Shown here in pieces: positions 8,827 to 18,737 of a stretch of 64,000 nt of DNA. Under the pieces are notes generated by a model. That model made no database searches, was not told the origin of the DNA, and saw only the letters and a list, made by a program, of their open reading frames with translations. The stretch covers positions 434,001-498,000 of the forward strand of contig NZ_JAHLQL010000001.1 of the NCBI RefSeq assembly GCF_018919175.1, given 5' to 3'. Numbering within the stretch: position 1 is the first letter of the stretch; every line of letters starts with the position of its first letter. A program made the translations under genes and the position numbers. Origin of the DNA: Clostridium simiarum (GTDB lineage: Bacteria; Bacillota; Clostridia; Clostridiales; Clostridiaceae).

Positions 8827-9768
8827 ATGGATATATCACGTATATTTTTAATTGTTATTTTAGTAATTGTTGTGATTGCTATGCTATCATCAATAAAGGT
8901 TGTTAACACAGGATATGTATATTTATTAGAAAGATTTGGACAATACTGTAAGGTTTTAGAACCAGGTTGGCATTTAACTATACCTTTCGCAGACTTTATC
9001 AGAAAAAAGGTATCTATAAAGCAGCAAATATTAGATATTGATCCTCAAAATGTTATTACTCAAGATAATGTTAAAATATCTATAGATAATGTTATTTTCT
9101 ATAGGGTATTAAATGCTAAAGATGCTGTATATAATATAGAAAACTACAAAGCAGGTATAATCTATTCAACTATAACTAACATGAGAAACATAGTTGGTAA
9201 TATGACCCTAGACGAAGTTCTCTCTGGAAGAGATAAAATAAACTCAGAGCTTTTAAAGGTAGTGGATGAAATAACAGATGCTTATGGTATAAAAATACTT
9301 TCTGTTGAAATTAAAAACATCATTCCTCCAGCTGAAATCCAAGAGGCTATGGAAAAGCAAATGAAGGCAGAAAGAAATAAGAGAGCTTTAATTTTGGGAG
9401 CAGAAGGACAAAAACAAAGTGAAATTGCTAAGGCAGAAGGAGAGAAGCAAGCTAAGATATTGCAAGCAGAAGCTGAAAAAGAAGCTAATATAAGAAGGGC
9501 AGAAGGTCTTAAAGAATCTCAACTTCTTGAAGCTGAAGGTAAGGCAAAAGCTATAGAAGCTATTTCTAAAGCTGATGCAGAGGCTATTGCTTTAGTTAAT
9601 AAAGCTATTTTAGAATCAGGAACAAATGAAACTGTAATAGCTTTAAAACAAGTAGAAGCTATGAAAGAAATGGCAAAGGGAGCAGCAAACAAGCTTATAA
9701 TACCAACAGATGCAGTATCTTCATTAGGAAGTATTGCAGCTTTAGCTGAAGTTTTAAAAAATAAATAA
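8827..9768 (+). CDS. SPFH/Band 7 (stomatin-like) membrane protein
   Basis: 313 residues: one N-terminal transmembrane segment (about residues 3-24), a Band 7 domain (TGYVYLLERFGQYCKVLEPGWH through VEIKNIIPPAEIQ), then a long Ala/Glu/Lys coiled coil (about 175-265, QMKAERNKRA onward) used for oligomerisation. It resembles QmcA or paraslipin-type scaffolds. AAGGAGGG precedes the ATG. The 29-bp gap to nfeD and the classical NfeD-SPFH pairing indicate an operon. Confidence 0.93.
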   Translation: MDISRIFLIVILVIVVIAMLSSIKVVNTGYVYLLERFGQYCKVLEPGWHLTIPFADFIRKKVSIKQQILDIDPQNVITQDNVKISIDNVIFYRVLNAKDAVYNIENYKAGIIYSTITNMRNIVGNMTLDEVLSGRDKINSELLKVVDEITDAYGIKILSVEIKNIIPPAEIQEAMEKQMKAERNKRALILGAEGQKQSEIAKAEGEKQAKILQAEAEKEANIRRAEGLKESQLLEAEGKAKAIEAISKADAEAIALVNKAILESGTNETVIALKQVEAMKEMAKGAANKLIIPTDAVSSLGSIAALAEVLKNK

Positions 9769-9777
9769 TAGATATAA

Positions 9778-9810
9778 AAAACTACTTCTTTAATTAGGAG
9801 TAGTTTTTAT
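9778..9810 (+). terminator. Intrinsic terminator after the NfeD-SPFH operon
   Basis: AAAACTACTTCT (9778-9789), short AT loop, AGGAGTAGTTTTT (9796-9808), with a U tail. Confidence 0.8.
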
Positions 9811-9945
9811 TATATATAAAAACCTAAGATTAACTTTAAAGTAAAGAGGCACTATAAAGAAAAAACCTATTAAGCGCTTTAAATCTTTAAATCTATGGTA
9901 TATACTTTATATATAATTTTAGATAGCTATTGGAGGAAACATTAG

Positions 9946-11031
9946 ATGAAGTATTTATGGTGTGATATATCTCTAGATAAACTAGAGGAGAACATAAATA
10001 ACATAAAAAGAATTAGTGATAAAAAAATAATTGCAGTAGTTAAAGGTAATGCCTATGGACTAGGTATTGAGGGGATAACTGAATATTTAAAAGATAAGGT
10101 GGACTACTTTGCAGTTTCGGACATGACAGAAGCTGAAAGGATAGTTGGAGATAAAGAAATATTACTTCTAAGTCCTTTAGTTGATTTAGAGGATATGCTT
10201 AATCCTAGAGAAAACATAATCTATACTATTGATAATGAAGAAATATTAAAACATATTAACCCAGATTTTACTAATAAAGTACATATTTATGTAGATACAG
10301 GAATGAATAGAATGGGTATAAAGCCAGATAGGTTAGGTGAAGTAGTAGATTACATAAAAAGTAATTTTCCTAGTATGATATTGGATGGTGTATACACTCA
10401 CTTACATAATACAAAAAATAATAAAAGTACCATAAATCAAATAAATACTTTTAAAAAGGCAGTAGAACCCTTTATTGATGAAATACCTAATATTCATTGC
10501 TTAAATTCTAGTGGGTTTTTGCAGGAAGAGTACAGAAAAGAAACAGATTTTACAACTGCTATAAGAGTAGGAAATTTGATCTATGGATACGAAGGTGGAG
10601 ATAAAGGCTTTAAAAAAATATTTTCCTATAAAGCTAAGGTTGTAAATAAATTCAATGTAAAAAAAGGTTCTAAAGTTGGTTATGGAGGAAAATACAAGGC
10701 TAAAGAAGATATTACTGTAGGGGTTTTAGGTATTGGAAACATTGAACACCTTGGATTTAGTAAGGAGGTTCGCCATAATGTATTTTATGATATTTTAAAA
10801 GTAATATATCATCATGTAGTTAAGCAAAATAGCATATTTTGTAATGGTAGAGCTGTTGAGATTATCGGAAAACCAAATATGAATATCACTATGATAAATT
10901 TGAAAGGCTTTGAGGAGCAAGACATATTTACTATAGATATTACCCCAATATTAGCAGATAGTTCCATTTTGAAAAAATACACGAATAATGATGTGGAATT
11001 AAAATGTGAAAGTTCGGAATGTAACGAATGA
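9946..11031 (+). CDS. alr: Alanine racemase (divergent C-terminal domain)
   Basis: 361 residues. The fold-type III PLP barrel is clear: PLP lysine in VVKGNAYGLG (about residue 33), VDTGMNRMG, LNSSGF, and the second catalytic base tyrosine in VGYGGKY. The known role is interconversion of L- and D-alanine for cell-wall synthesis. The C-terminal domain, where typical enzymes have CMDQ-like residues, reads KPNMNITMI: the methionine is kept but flanking Cys and Asp are replaced. It could be a second, specialised racemase. GGAGG lies 9 bases before the ATG. Single gene. Confidence 0.85.
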   Translation: MKYLWCDISLDKLEENINNIKRISDKKIIAVVKGNAYGLGIEGITEYLKDKVDYFAVSDMTEAERIVGDKEILLLSPLVDLEDMLNPRENIIYTIDNEEILKHINPDFTNKVHIYVDTGMNRMGIKPDRLGEVVDYIKSNFPSMILDGVYTHLHNTKNNKSTINQINTFKKAVEPFIDEIPNIHCLNSSGFLQEEYRKETDFTTAIRVGNLIYGYEGGDKGFKKIFSYKAKVVNKFNVKKGSKVGYGGKYKAKEDITVGVLGIGNIEHLGFSKEVRHNVFYDILKVIYHHVVKQNSIFCNGRAVEIIGKPNMNITMINLKGFEEQDIFTIDITPILADSSILKKYTNNDVELKCESSECNE

Positions 11032-11054
11032 TATTTAAATTTAACATATAAATG

Positions 11055-11083
11055 TTGACTTATATTTAAGCTAGTGTTACTCT
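11055..11083 (+). promoter_or_regulatory. Probable promoter of the purine operon
   Basis: TTGACT (11055-11060), 17-nt spacer, TACTCT (11078-11083), placed just upstream of the purine aptamer. Confidence 0.55.
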
Positions 11084-11103
11084 ATATATAGAATTAAATA
11101 TTA

Positions 11104-11171
11104 ATCCATATAATCTTAGAGATAGGGTCTAAGAGTTTCTACTGGAAAGCCGTAAACTTTCCTTCTATGGG
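11104..11171 (+). ncRNA. Purine riboswitch aptamer (guanine class)
   Basis: All elements of the family are present: P1 (CCATA with TATGG), conserved TATAATC, P2 (TCTTAGA/TCTAAGA) with loop GATAGGG, junction GTTTCTAC, and P3 (GGAAAG/CTTTCC) with loop CCGTAAA. The base that decides specificity in junction J3/1, just before TATGG, is C, which in this family pairs with guanine or hypoxanthine; adenine sensors have U. It lies upstream of purL. Confidence 0.93.
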
Positions 11172-11240
11172 TAAATCTATAATTAGCAGGATTTTATTTT
11201 GCCAATTTAGGCTTTATTATCATTGCTAAATTTACTAAGA

Positions 11241-11285
11241 ACATGGCTAAAGGTTTACTCATAGACCCTTAGCCATGTTTTTTTA
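11241..11285 (+). terminator. Terminator of the purine riboswitch
   Basis: ACATGGCTA (11241-11249) pairs with TAGCCATGT (11270-11278), extended inward by AAGG/CCTT and followed by T7. The segment 11254-11265 (TTTACTCATAGA) inside the hairpin can instead pair over 12 bases (one G-U) with 11164-11175, which contains the 3' strand of aptamer P1. Ligand binding would free the terminator, giving an OFF switch. Confidence 0.88.
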
Positions 11286-11330
11286 TTACAGAAATATAGG
11301 TTTTATGGATTAAAAATATAGGGGGATAAT

Positions 11331-14300
11331 ATGGATATTAAAAACCTATTTGTAGAAAAAAAGTCACAATATAATGTGGAAGGATGGGATTTACTAGAGG
11401 ACTTTTTAGTAAATCTAAGGATAAAAAACTTAAAAGAAGTAAGAATAATTAACGGTTATACTATTAAGAACATAGAAGATAAAATTTATGAAAAAGCAAA
11501 ATATACAGTTTTTGCAGAAAAAAATATAGACGACTTATATGAAGATCAATCATTTATTAATAACCAATATAAATATTTTGCCCTAGAGTATTTACCAGGT
11601 CAATTTGATCAAAGGGCAGATGCAGCAGAGCAATGCATAGAAATATTATCAGAGGGACATAGGCCTGAAATTAAATACCATAAAATAATAGCTTTAAAGG
11701 GTGATTTAACCTTAGAAGAGATAGAAAAGATAAAAAATTACTATATAAATCCTGTGGATTCCAGGGAAACTAGCTTATTTAAGAAAGTTGAAACCATTGA
11801 AAAGCTCAATAATGTTAAAGAAGCGAAATGGATGGAAGGTTTTATAGATTTAAAAGAAGAGGATATAGAGGAGTTTTATAAAGATTTAAAACTTGCTATG
11901 ACAAAAGAGGATTTAAAGGTTTGTATTGATTATTTTAAAAAAGAGAAACGAAACCCTACCTATACAGAAATGGCTGTTATAGACACTTATTGGTCTGATC
12001 ATTGTAGACATACTACTTTCTCTACTTCTATAACAGATATAGTAATTGAAGAGGGCAGGTTCACAGAACCAATAAAGCTAGCTTTTAACCAGTATAAAGA
12101 AATGAGAAATTTTTTAAATAGAGAAGATAAAGATATAACAATGATGGATTTAGCTACCATTGTCATGAAGGAAATGAGAAAAAGAGGTCTTTTAAAAGAT
12201 TTAGATGAATCAGATGAAATCAATGCTTGTACTATAAAAGTAGATGTAAATACAGATAAGGGTGTAGAAAAATATTTAATACTTTTTAAAAATGAAACCC
12301 ATAATCATCCTACGGAAATAGAGCCCTTTGGAGGCGCTGCTACTTGCCTTGGAGGAGCTATAAGAGATCCTCTTTCAGGAAGAGCTTATGTTTATCAAGC
12401 TATGAGAGTTACAGGAAGTGGAGATCCAAGACAAGCTATCCAAGAAACGTTAAAAGGAAAGCTTCCACAAAGATCTATTACTTTAGGTGCTGCAAGGGGA
12501 TATAGCTCTTATGGAAATCAGATAGGCATTGCCACAGGTGAGGTAAAGGAATTTTATCATGAAGGATTTATAGCAAAAAGAATGGAAGTTGGAGCAGTTA
12601 TAGGCGCTGTACCAGAAAAAAATGTAGTTAGAGAAAAGCCTATACCAGGAGATGTTATAGTATTAATTGGTGGTAAAACTGGACGAGATGGTTGTGGAGG
12701 AGCTACAGGTTCTTCCAAGGAGCATACTGAAAAATCCATAGATTTTTGTGGGGCAGAAGTTCAAAAGGGAAATGCTCCTACAGAGAGAAAGTTACAAAGA
12801 TTTTTTAGAAATCCTAAGGTAAGCAAAATTATAAAAAAATGCAATGATTTTGGTGCAGGGGGAGTATCTGTAGCTATAGGAGAACTAAGTGACAGTATAG
12901 ATATATATTTAGATAAAGTACCTAAAAAATATGAAGGATTAACAGTAACAGAAATAGCTATATCTGAATCTCAAGAGAGAATGGCAGTGGTAATATCATA
13001 TGAAAATTTGCAATATTTCATTAATTTGGCTTTAGAGGAAAATCTTCAGGCTACTATGGTAGCTAGAGTTACAGGTGAAAATAAATTAAGAATGCTATAT
13101 AAGGATGAGGTGTTTGTAGATTTAAATAGAGCGTTCTTGGATTCTAACGGAGCAAAGTCCTATGCTGAGGTGTTGATTAAGTCTCCAAAAGAGAAATGCT
13201 ATTTGGAAGAAAAATTTCAAGAAGATACCTTAGAGAATATGCTTAAAAGTATTTTAGGAGATATAAATATCTGTAGTCAAAAAGGATTAGTAGATAGATT
13301 TGATAATACTATAGGTTCATCAACGGTGCTTATGCCCTATGGTGGAAGATATCAGAAAACTCCTTCTGAAGGAATGGTTAGTAGAATACCTTTGCTAAAA
13401 GGAAAGGGAGACTCTGTAAGTATAATGACCTTTGGATATAATCCTAATATAGCTCACTGGAGTCCTTTTCACGGTGCTTACTACGCTGTTATAGAAGCGG
13501 CTACTAAAATTGTTGCCTTAGGAGGAGATTATAAAAATATTAAACTTAGTCTTCAGGAATATTTTGAAAAACTTTATAAGGATAGTGTAAAGTGGGGAAA
13601 ACCTTTTGCAGCTTTATTAGGAGCCATACAGGCTCAAAAAGAGTTGGGTATAGCCGCTATTGGAGGGAAAGACAGTATGTCAGGTACCTTCGAAGATATA
13701 AATGTGCCTCCTACATTAGTAGCCTTTGCGGTAGCTGTGGAGACTCACTACAACAAAATAATAACACAGCATTTAAAAGCAGAAGGCAATCTTCTCATTT
13801 TAATTAAAAGCTTTATAAAGGGAGATAAAACCATTGACTCAGAAAAGCTTAAGAATAACTTTAATAAGATAAAAGAACTTAATGAAAAGGGATTAATACT
13901 ATCAGCTATGAGTATTAAACAAGGGGGAATAGCTGAAGCTATCTCTAAAATGAGTTTTGGAAATGAAATAGGAGTAAAAATAGGAGATATAACTAAGAAG
14001 GAATTAATGGAAAAACATTATGGATCTATAATTATTGAGGTAGAAGATAATAAAGATATTTTAAACTATCTAAGTTCTGTAGATTACAAAATAATAGGTA
14101 GTACTATTAAAGAACCTTATATAGAAGGGTTTGGAGAAAGGGTAGATTTAAAAAATCTAATTAATCTTTGGGAAAGTCCTCTAGAGTCTATTTTTCCAAC
14201 TAAAGCTCACAGTGATAAGTACTCTATTAGTTTAAGTTCTATAGAAGAATCTAAAAAAACATATAAATCTAAATTTAATTATGCAAGACCTAGAGTATTT

Positions 14301-15083
14301 ATTCCTGTATTTCCAGGAACTAATTGTGAATATGATTCAGCGGAAGCCTTTGAAAAAGAGGGTGCATTAGTAAAAAAGATGATATTTAAAAATATTACTC
14401 CAGATTTATTAAAAACATCTATAAAAGAAATGGTTAAAGAGATAAAAGACTCTCAAATAATAATGATTCCAGGAGGTTTTAGTGCAGGAGATGAGCCAGA
14501 GGGATCAGGAAAGTTTATAGCCACAATTTTTAGAAATCCTTATATAAAAGAAGCGGTAATGGAATTTTTAAATAATAGAGATGGACTAATTTTAGGTATT
14601 TGCAACGGATTTCAAGCTTTAATAAAGCTAGGACTTCTTCCTTATGGTGAAATACTAGATATAGAAGATCATATGCCAACCCTAACCTACAATCATATAG
14701 GAAGACACGTGTCCACTATTGTAAATACAAAAATAACTTCAAATAAATCTCCTTGGCTTCAGGAAACAAACATAGGAGACATACATGCATTACCTGTATC
14801 TCATGGAGAAGGTAGATTTGTAGCCTCTATGGAGGTAATTGATGATCTTTTTAAAAAAGGACAAATAGCTACTCAGTATGTAGATATGAAGGGTAATGTG
14901 TCTATGGAAACTCTTTATAATCCCAATGGTTCTTTAGGGGCTGTAGAGGGAATACTAAGTCCCGATGGCAGAATATTTGGGAAAATGGCCCATAGTGAGA
15001 GAATAGGTAGGGGATTATATAAAAACATAGAAGGAAATATGGATCAAGGCATATTTAAATCCGGAGTAAATTATTTCAAATAA
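11331..15083 (+). CDS. purL: Phosphoribosylformylglycinamidine synthase, single-chain (PurL+PurQ)
   Basis: 1250 residues: an N-terminal PurS-like linker region, two AIR-synthase-like ATP domains (HRHTTFSTSI-type CRHTTF region, then KNETHNHPTEIEPFGGAAT), and a C-terminal glutaminase with nucleophile Cys in GICNGFQ (about residue 1092) and the downstream His-Glu (VSHGEGR). It catalyses FGAR to FGAM, step 4 of purine synthesis. This large one-chain form is typical of enteric bacteria and of many clostridia, whereas Bacillus uses separate PurL, PurQ and PurS. First gene of the operon; GGGGG precedes the ATG. Confidence 0.96.
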   Translation: MDIKNLFVEKKSQYNVEGWDLLEDFLVNLRIKNLKEVRIINGYTIKNIEDKIYEKAKYTVFAEKNIDDLYEDQSFINNQYKYFALEYLPGQFDQRADAAEQCIEILSEGHRPEIKYHKIIALKGDLTLEEIEKIKNYYINPVDSRETSLFKKVETIEKLNNVKEAKWMEGFIDLKEEDIEEFYKDLKLAMTKEDLKVCIDYFKKEKRNPTYTEMAVIDTYWSDHCRHTTFSTSITDIVIEEGRFTEPIKLAFNQYKEMRNFLNREDKDITMMDLATIVMKEMRKRGLLKDLDESDEINACTIKVDVNTDKGVEKYLILFKNETHNHPTEIEPFGGAATCLGGAIRDPLSGRAYVYQAMRVTGSGDPRQAIQETLKGKLPQRSITLGAARGYSSYGNQIGIATGEVKEFYHEGFIAKRMEVGAVIGAVPEKNVVREKPIPGDVIVLIGGKTGRDGCGGATGSSKEHTEKSIDFCGAEVQKGNAPTERKLQRFFRNPKVSKIIKKCNDFGAGGVSVAIGELSDSIDIYLDKVPKKYEGLTVTEIAISESQERMAVVISYENLQYFINLALEENLQATMVARVTGENKLRMLYKDEVFVDLNRAFLDSNGAKSYAEVLIKSPKEKCYLEEKFQEDTLENMLKSILGDINICSQKGLVDRFDNTIGSSTVLMPYGGRYQKTPSEGMVSRIPLLKGKGDSVSIMTFGYNPNIAHWSPFHGAYYAVIEAATKIVALGGDYKNIKLSLQEYFEKLYKDSVKWGKPFAALLGAIQAQKELGIAAIGGKDSMSGTFEDINVPPTLVAFAVAVETHYNKIITQHLKAEGNLLILIKSFIKGDKTIDSEKLKNNFNKIKELNEKGLILSAMSIKQGGIAEAISKMSFGNEIGVKIGDITKKELMEKHYGSIIIEVEDNKDILNYLSSVDYKIIGSTIKEPYIEGFGERVDLKNLINLWESPLESIFPTKAHSDKYSISLSSIEESKKTYKSKFNYARPRVFIPVFPGTNCEYDSAEAFEKEGALVKKMIFKNITPDLLKTSIKEMVKEIKDSQIIMIPGGFSAGDEPEGSGKFIATIFRNPYIKEAVMEFLNNRDGLILGICNGFQALIKLGLLPYGEILDIEDHMPTLTYNHIGRHVSTIVNTKITSNKSPWLQETNIGDIHALPVSHGEGRFVASMEVIDDLFKKGQIATQYVDMKGNVSMETLYNPNGSLGAVEGILSPDGRIFGKMAHSERIGRGLYKNIEGNMDQGIFKSGVNYFK

Positions 15084-15113
15084 ATATTAAATTCATTAAA
15101 GAGGTGTTTATAA

Positions 15114-15593
15114 ATGAAAGTAGCCATTATATTTGGAAGTAAATCTGATAAGGAAATAATGAGTGGAGCTGCTAAGGCTTTAAAAGAATTTAATGTAGAG
15201 TATAAAGCTTTTATACTATCTGCTCATAGGGTTCCAGAGAAGCTTTTAGAAATTATTGAGACTCTAGAAAAAGAAGATTTTCAATGCATAATAGCAGGAG
15301 CTGGACTAGCGGCTCATTTACCTGGAGTCATAGCATCACACACTATTTTACCTGTAATAGGAGTTCCTATAAATGCTGCTTTAGGAGGACAAGATTCCCT
15401 ATATTCTATAGTACAAATGCCTAAAGCTATACCTGTAGCTACAGTAGGCATTAATAATAGTTACAATGCAGGAATTTTAGCAGCTGAAATACTTTCAATA
15501 AAATATCCAGAAATAAGAGAGGCTCTTTATAAGTATAGAAAAAATATGAAAGAAAACTTTATAAAAGAAAATGAAGAGGGAGTTGAATTTTAA
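15114..15593 (+). CDS. purE: N5-carboxyaminoimidazole ribonucleotide mutase
   Basis: 159 residues, normal for class I Pur[46 protein letters not shown] and the [15 protein letters not shown] loop are all present. It converts N5-CAIR to CAIR. No purK (which makes N5-CAIR) is in this operon. AGAGGTG ribosome site; the stop overlaps the purC start by one base (TAATG). Confidence 0.95.
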   Translation: MKVAIIFGSKSDKEIMSGAAKALKEFNVEYKAFILSAHRVPEKLLEIIETLEKEDFQCIIAGAGLAAHLPGVIASHTILPVIGVPINAALGGQDSLYSIVQMPKAIPVATVGINNSYNAGILAAEILSIKYPEIREALYKYRKNMKENFIKENEEGVEF

Positions 15594-16294
15594 TGGAAAA
15601 AGAATTTTTGTATGAAGGAAAAGCTAAGAAAATTTATAAAGGTGAAAATTTAGATGAGGTAGTTATTTATTATAAGGATGATGCTACTGCTTTTAATGGG
15701 GAGAAAAAAGGAGAAATTCAAAGTAAAGGAATTTTAAATAATAATATTTCTTCAAAAATATTTGAACTTCTTCATGAAAAAGGAGTAAAAACTCATTATA
15801 TAAAAAAGCTTAATGATAGAGAGCAACTTTGCAAAAAAGTAGAAATAATTCCTCTAGAAGTTATAGTGAGAAATGTTGCAGCAGGTAGCATGGCTAAAAG
15901 GCTTGGTATAGAAGAGGGAAAAGAATTAAAAACTACAGTTTATGAAATTTGTTATAAAGATGATAGTCTAGGAGATCCACTAATAAATGATTATCATGCT
16001 GTGGCATTAGGATTAACAGATTTTGAAGAGTTAAATACCATATATAAACTTACAAGAGATATAAATGAAGTGCTTAAAGATTTTTTTAGTAAGCAAGGTA
16101 TAGATCTAATAGACTTTAAATTAGAGTTCGGAAGATATAAAGGGGAAGTACTTTTAGCTGATGAGATATCACCAGATACTTGCAGATTTTGGGATAAAAA
16201 TACTAAGGAAAAACTAGATAAGGATAGATTTAGAAGAGATTTAGGAAATGTTATAGAAGCCTATGAGGAAATATTAAATAGAATGGATAACTAG
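15593..16294 (+). CDS. purC: SAICAR synthetase
   Basis: 233 residues, the usual length. [11 protein letters not shown], the KDDATAFNG motif, [17 protein letters not shown] and [12 protein letters not shown] mark the ATP- and CAIR-binding sites. It condenses CAIR with aspartate. One-base overlap with purE implies translational coupling. Confidence 0.96.
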   Translation: MEKEFLYEGKAKKIYKGENLDEVVIYYKDDATAFNGEKKGEIQSKGILNNNISSKIFELLHEKGVKTHYIKKLNDREQLCKKVEIIPLEVIVRNVAAGSMAKRLGIEEGKELKTTVYEICYKDDSLGDPLINDYHAVALGLTDFEELNTIYKLTRDINEVLKDFFSKQGIDLIDFKLEFGRYKGEVLLADEISPDTCRFWDKNTKEKLDKDRFRRDLGNVIEAYEEILNRMDN

Positions 16295-16324
16295 TTTTAG
16301 TAATTAGGAAAGGATAGGTTAATT

Positions 16325-17734
16325 ATGATGGAGGAAATAAAGGATAAGTTTAAAGAAGAGTGTGGGGTTTTTGGTATATATTCTAATAATTCTTTTGATG
16401 TAGCAAAGATAACTTATTATGGATTATATGCTTTGCAACATAGAGGTCAAGAAAGTGCTGGTATTGCCGTTAGCGATGGAGAAAATATAAGTCTTCATAA
16501 AAATATGGGACTTGTTTCTGAAGCCTTTGATGAAAACTCTCTATCCAATCTAAAGGGAAGGGCTGCAATTGGACATGTTAGATATTCAACCACAGGTTCT
16601 AGTAACGTCATTAATGCTCAACCTATCTTAACTAATTGTAAATTGGGTCCTATGGCTATAGCTCACAACGGTAATTTGGTTAATGCAGAGGTTATTAAAG
16701 AATTATTAGAAGAGGGAGGAAGTATATTTCAAACCTCAATTGATTCAGAAGTTGTATTAAGCCTAATTGCAAGAGCTGCAAAAAAAGGAATTGAAAAGGC
16801 TGTAATATCTGCTATTCAGGCGGTTAAAGGTTCCTTTGCTATGGTTATTTTAACTGAAGATAAGTTAATTGGAATTAGAGATCCTAATGGCATTAGACCT
16901 TTATGTTTAGGGAAGATCGAAGATAGTTTTATTTTATGCTCTGAAAGTTGTGCCTTAGATACTATTGGTGCTGAATTTGTTAGAGATATAAAGCCAGGAG
17001 AAATAGTTGTAATTGGGGAAGAGGGCATAGAAAGTATAATTTACTCTGAGAAGATAAAACCCCAAGTATGTTCCTTTGAATATATATATTTTGCAAGACC
17101 AGACAGTACTATAGATGGTATTAGTGTGTATGAAGCTAGAAGAAAAGCTGGAGAAATATTGTATGAAGAATGCCCTGTAGAAGCAGATATTGTAGTAGGT
17201 GTACCGGATTCAGGTATAGCTGCTGCAGTAGGTTTTTCTAAGGCTTCAAACATACCCTTTGGTATAGGATTTATTAAAAATAAATATGTAGGAAGATCCT
17301 TTATATCTCCTTCAAAGGAAATAAGGGAAAAGACTGTTTCCCTAAAACTTAATCCTTTAAAAGAAAATATAAAAGATAAGAGAGTTGTATTAATAGATGA
17401 TTCCATAGTAAGAGGTACTACAAGTAAGAAGCTAGTAGAGATTTTAAGAAGGGCTGGAGCAAAAGAAGTTCATTTTAGAGTATCCTCTCCAGTAGTAAAG
17501 TATCCATGCTATTTTGGAATGGACACACCTTATAGAAAAGAACTTATAGGATCAAATTTATCATTAGAAGAAATAAATAAGGAAATAGGAGCAGATAGTT
17601 TAGGTTATATAAGTCAAAGAGGATTGATGAAATCCTTTGGCAAAGAGGATGGATTCTGTCTTGGTTGCTTTAGTGGAGTTTATCCTGTAGATACACCTAT
17701 TGAAACAGATAAAGATTATCTTGAGAAGGAGTGA
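16325..17734 (+). CDS. purF: Amidophosphoribosyltransferase
   Basis: 469 residues. A 12-residue propeptide precedes the nucleophile cysteine in EECGVFGIYS, as in the Bacillus-type enzyme. The PRPP loop VVLIDDSIVRGTT is clear. Cysteines in QVCSFEY, KYPCYFGMD and FCLGCFSG match the [4Fe-4S] ligands of the oxygen-sensitive B. subtilis type. It catalyses the committed step of purine synthesis. GGAAAGGATAGG precedes the tandem ATGs at 16325 and 16328. Confidence 0.96.
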   Translation: MMEEIKDKFKEECGVFGIYSNNSFDVAKITYYGLYALQHRGQESAGIAVSDGENISLHKNMGLVSEAFDENSLSNLKGRAAIGHVRYSTTGSSNVINAQPILTNCKLGPMAIAHNGNLVNAEVIKELLEEGGSIFQTSIDSEVVLSLIARAAKKGIEKAVISAIQAVKGSFAMVILTEDKLIGIRDPNGIRPLCLGKIEDSFILCSESCALDTIGAEFVRDIKPGEIVVIGEEGIESIIYSEKIKPQVCSFEYIYFARPDSTIDGISVYEARRKAGEILYEECPVEADIVVGVPDSGIAAAVGFSKASNIPFGIGFIKNKYVGRSFISPSKEIREKTVSLKLNPLKENIKDKRVVLIDDSIVRGTTSKKLVEILRRAGAKEVHFRVSSPVVKYPCYFGMDTPYRKELIGSNLSLEEINKEIGADSLGYISQRGLMKSFGKEDGFCLGCFSGVYPVDTPIETDKDYLEKE

Positions 17735-17738
17735 TTTT

Positions 17739-18737
17739 ATGATCACCTATAAAGAGGCGGGAGTAAACATTGAAGAAGGTTATAAGGCTGTAAGTATGAT
17801 TAAAAATCATGCAAAAAATACAATGAACAGTTTTGTTTTAAATAATATAGGTAGTTTTGCTGCCATGGTGGAAATTCCAAGTGGATATAAGAATCCGGTA
17901 TTGGTATCTGGAACAGACGGAGTTGGTACAAAACTTCAAGTAGCCTTTTCTATGAATAAATATGATAGTTTTGGTATAGACTGCGTAGCAATGTGCGTAA
18001 ATGATATCTTATGTCATGGAGCCAAGCCGTTATTTTTCTTAGATTATATTGCTTGTGGAAAATTAGAGTCTTCAGTAGTAGCGGATATAGTTAAAGGAGT
18101 ATCGGAAGGATGTTTAATGGCAGATTGTGCTTTGGTTGGAGGAGAAACTGCTGAAATGCCTGGTTTTTATAAGAATGGAGAGTACGATATTGCAGGATTT
18201 GCAGTGGGAGTTGTAGATAAAAAAGATATCATAAATGGAAAAGATATAAAAGAAGGAGATGCAATAATAGGTATAACTTCATCAGGACCTCATAGCAATG
18301 GATACTCACTTATAAGAAAGTTAGTGGAGGATCTTCAGATAGAGATAGAAGGGGAAAAACTAGGAGATATTTTATTAAAGCCTACAAGAATATATGTTAA
18401 ACCTATTTTAAATCTTCTAAATAAATTCAAAATAAAGGGAATGGCTCATATAACAGGAGGCGGATTCTTTGAAAATATTCCAAGAATGATGCCAAAGGGT
18501 TACAGCGCTAAAATAGATAAAAATAGCTATGAAGTTCCATATATATTTAAGTATTTAATGGAAAAAGGTGTAGATGAAAACCATGCTTATAATACCTTTA
18601 ATATGGGGATAGGCTTTGTGTTATGTGTAGATAATGATTTAAAAGAACAGGTAATTGAAGAGCTAAGGTTAATGGGAGAAGAAGCTTATGTTATAGGTTC
18701 AGTAATCTCTGGAGGTGAAGGCCTTTGTTTAGAATAG
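17739..18737 (+). CDS. purM: Phosphoribosylformylglycinamidine cyclo-ligase (AIR synthetase)
   Basis: 333 residues from the ATG at 17739, which has GAAGGAG 6-8 bases upstream; a longer frame open back to 17700 lies inside purF and is not used. MITYKEAGVNIEEGYK, the VSGTDGVGTKL phosphate loop, VGGETAEMPGFY and HITGGGFFENIPR are signatures. It closes FGAM to AIR. Four bases after purF; overlaps purN by 13. Confidence 0.95.
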   Translation: MITYKEAGVNIEEGYKAVSMIKNHAKNTMNSFVLNNIGSFAAMVEIPSGYKNPVLVSGTDGVGTKLQVAFSMNKYDSFGIDCVAMCVNDILCHGAKPLFFLDYIACGKLESSVVADIVKGVSEGCLMADCALVGGETAEMPGFYKNGEYDIAGFAVGVVDKKDIINGKDIKEGDAIIGITSSGPHSNGYSLIRKLVEDLQIEIEGEKLGDILLKPTRIYVKPILNLLNKFKIKGMAHITGGGFFENIPRMMPKGYSAKIDKNSYEVPYIFKYLMEKGVDENHAYNTFNMGIGFVLCVDNDLKEQVIEELRLMGEEAYVIGSVISGGEGLCLE

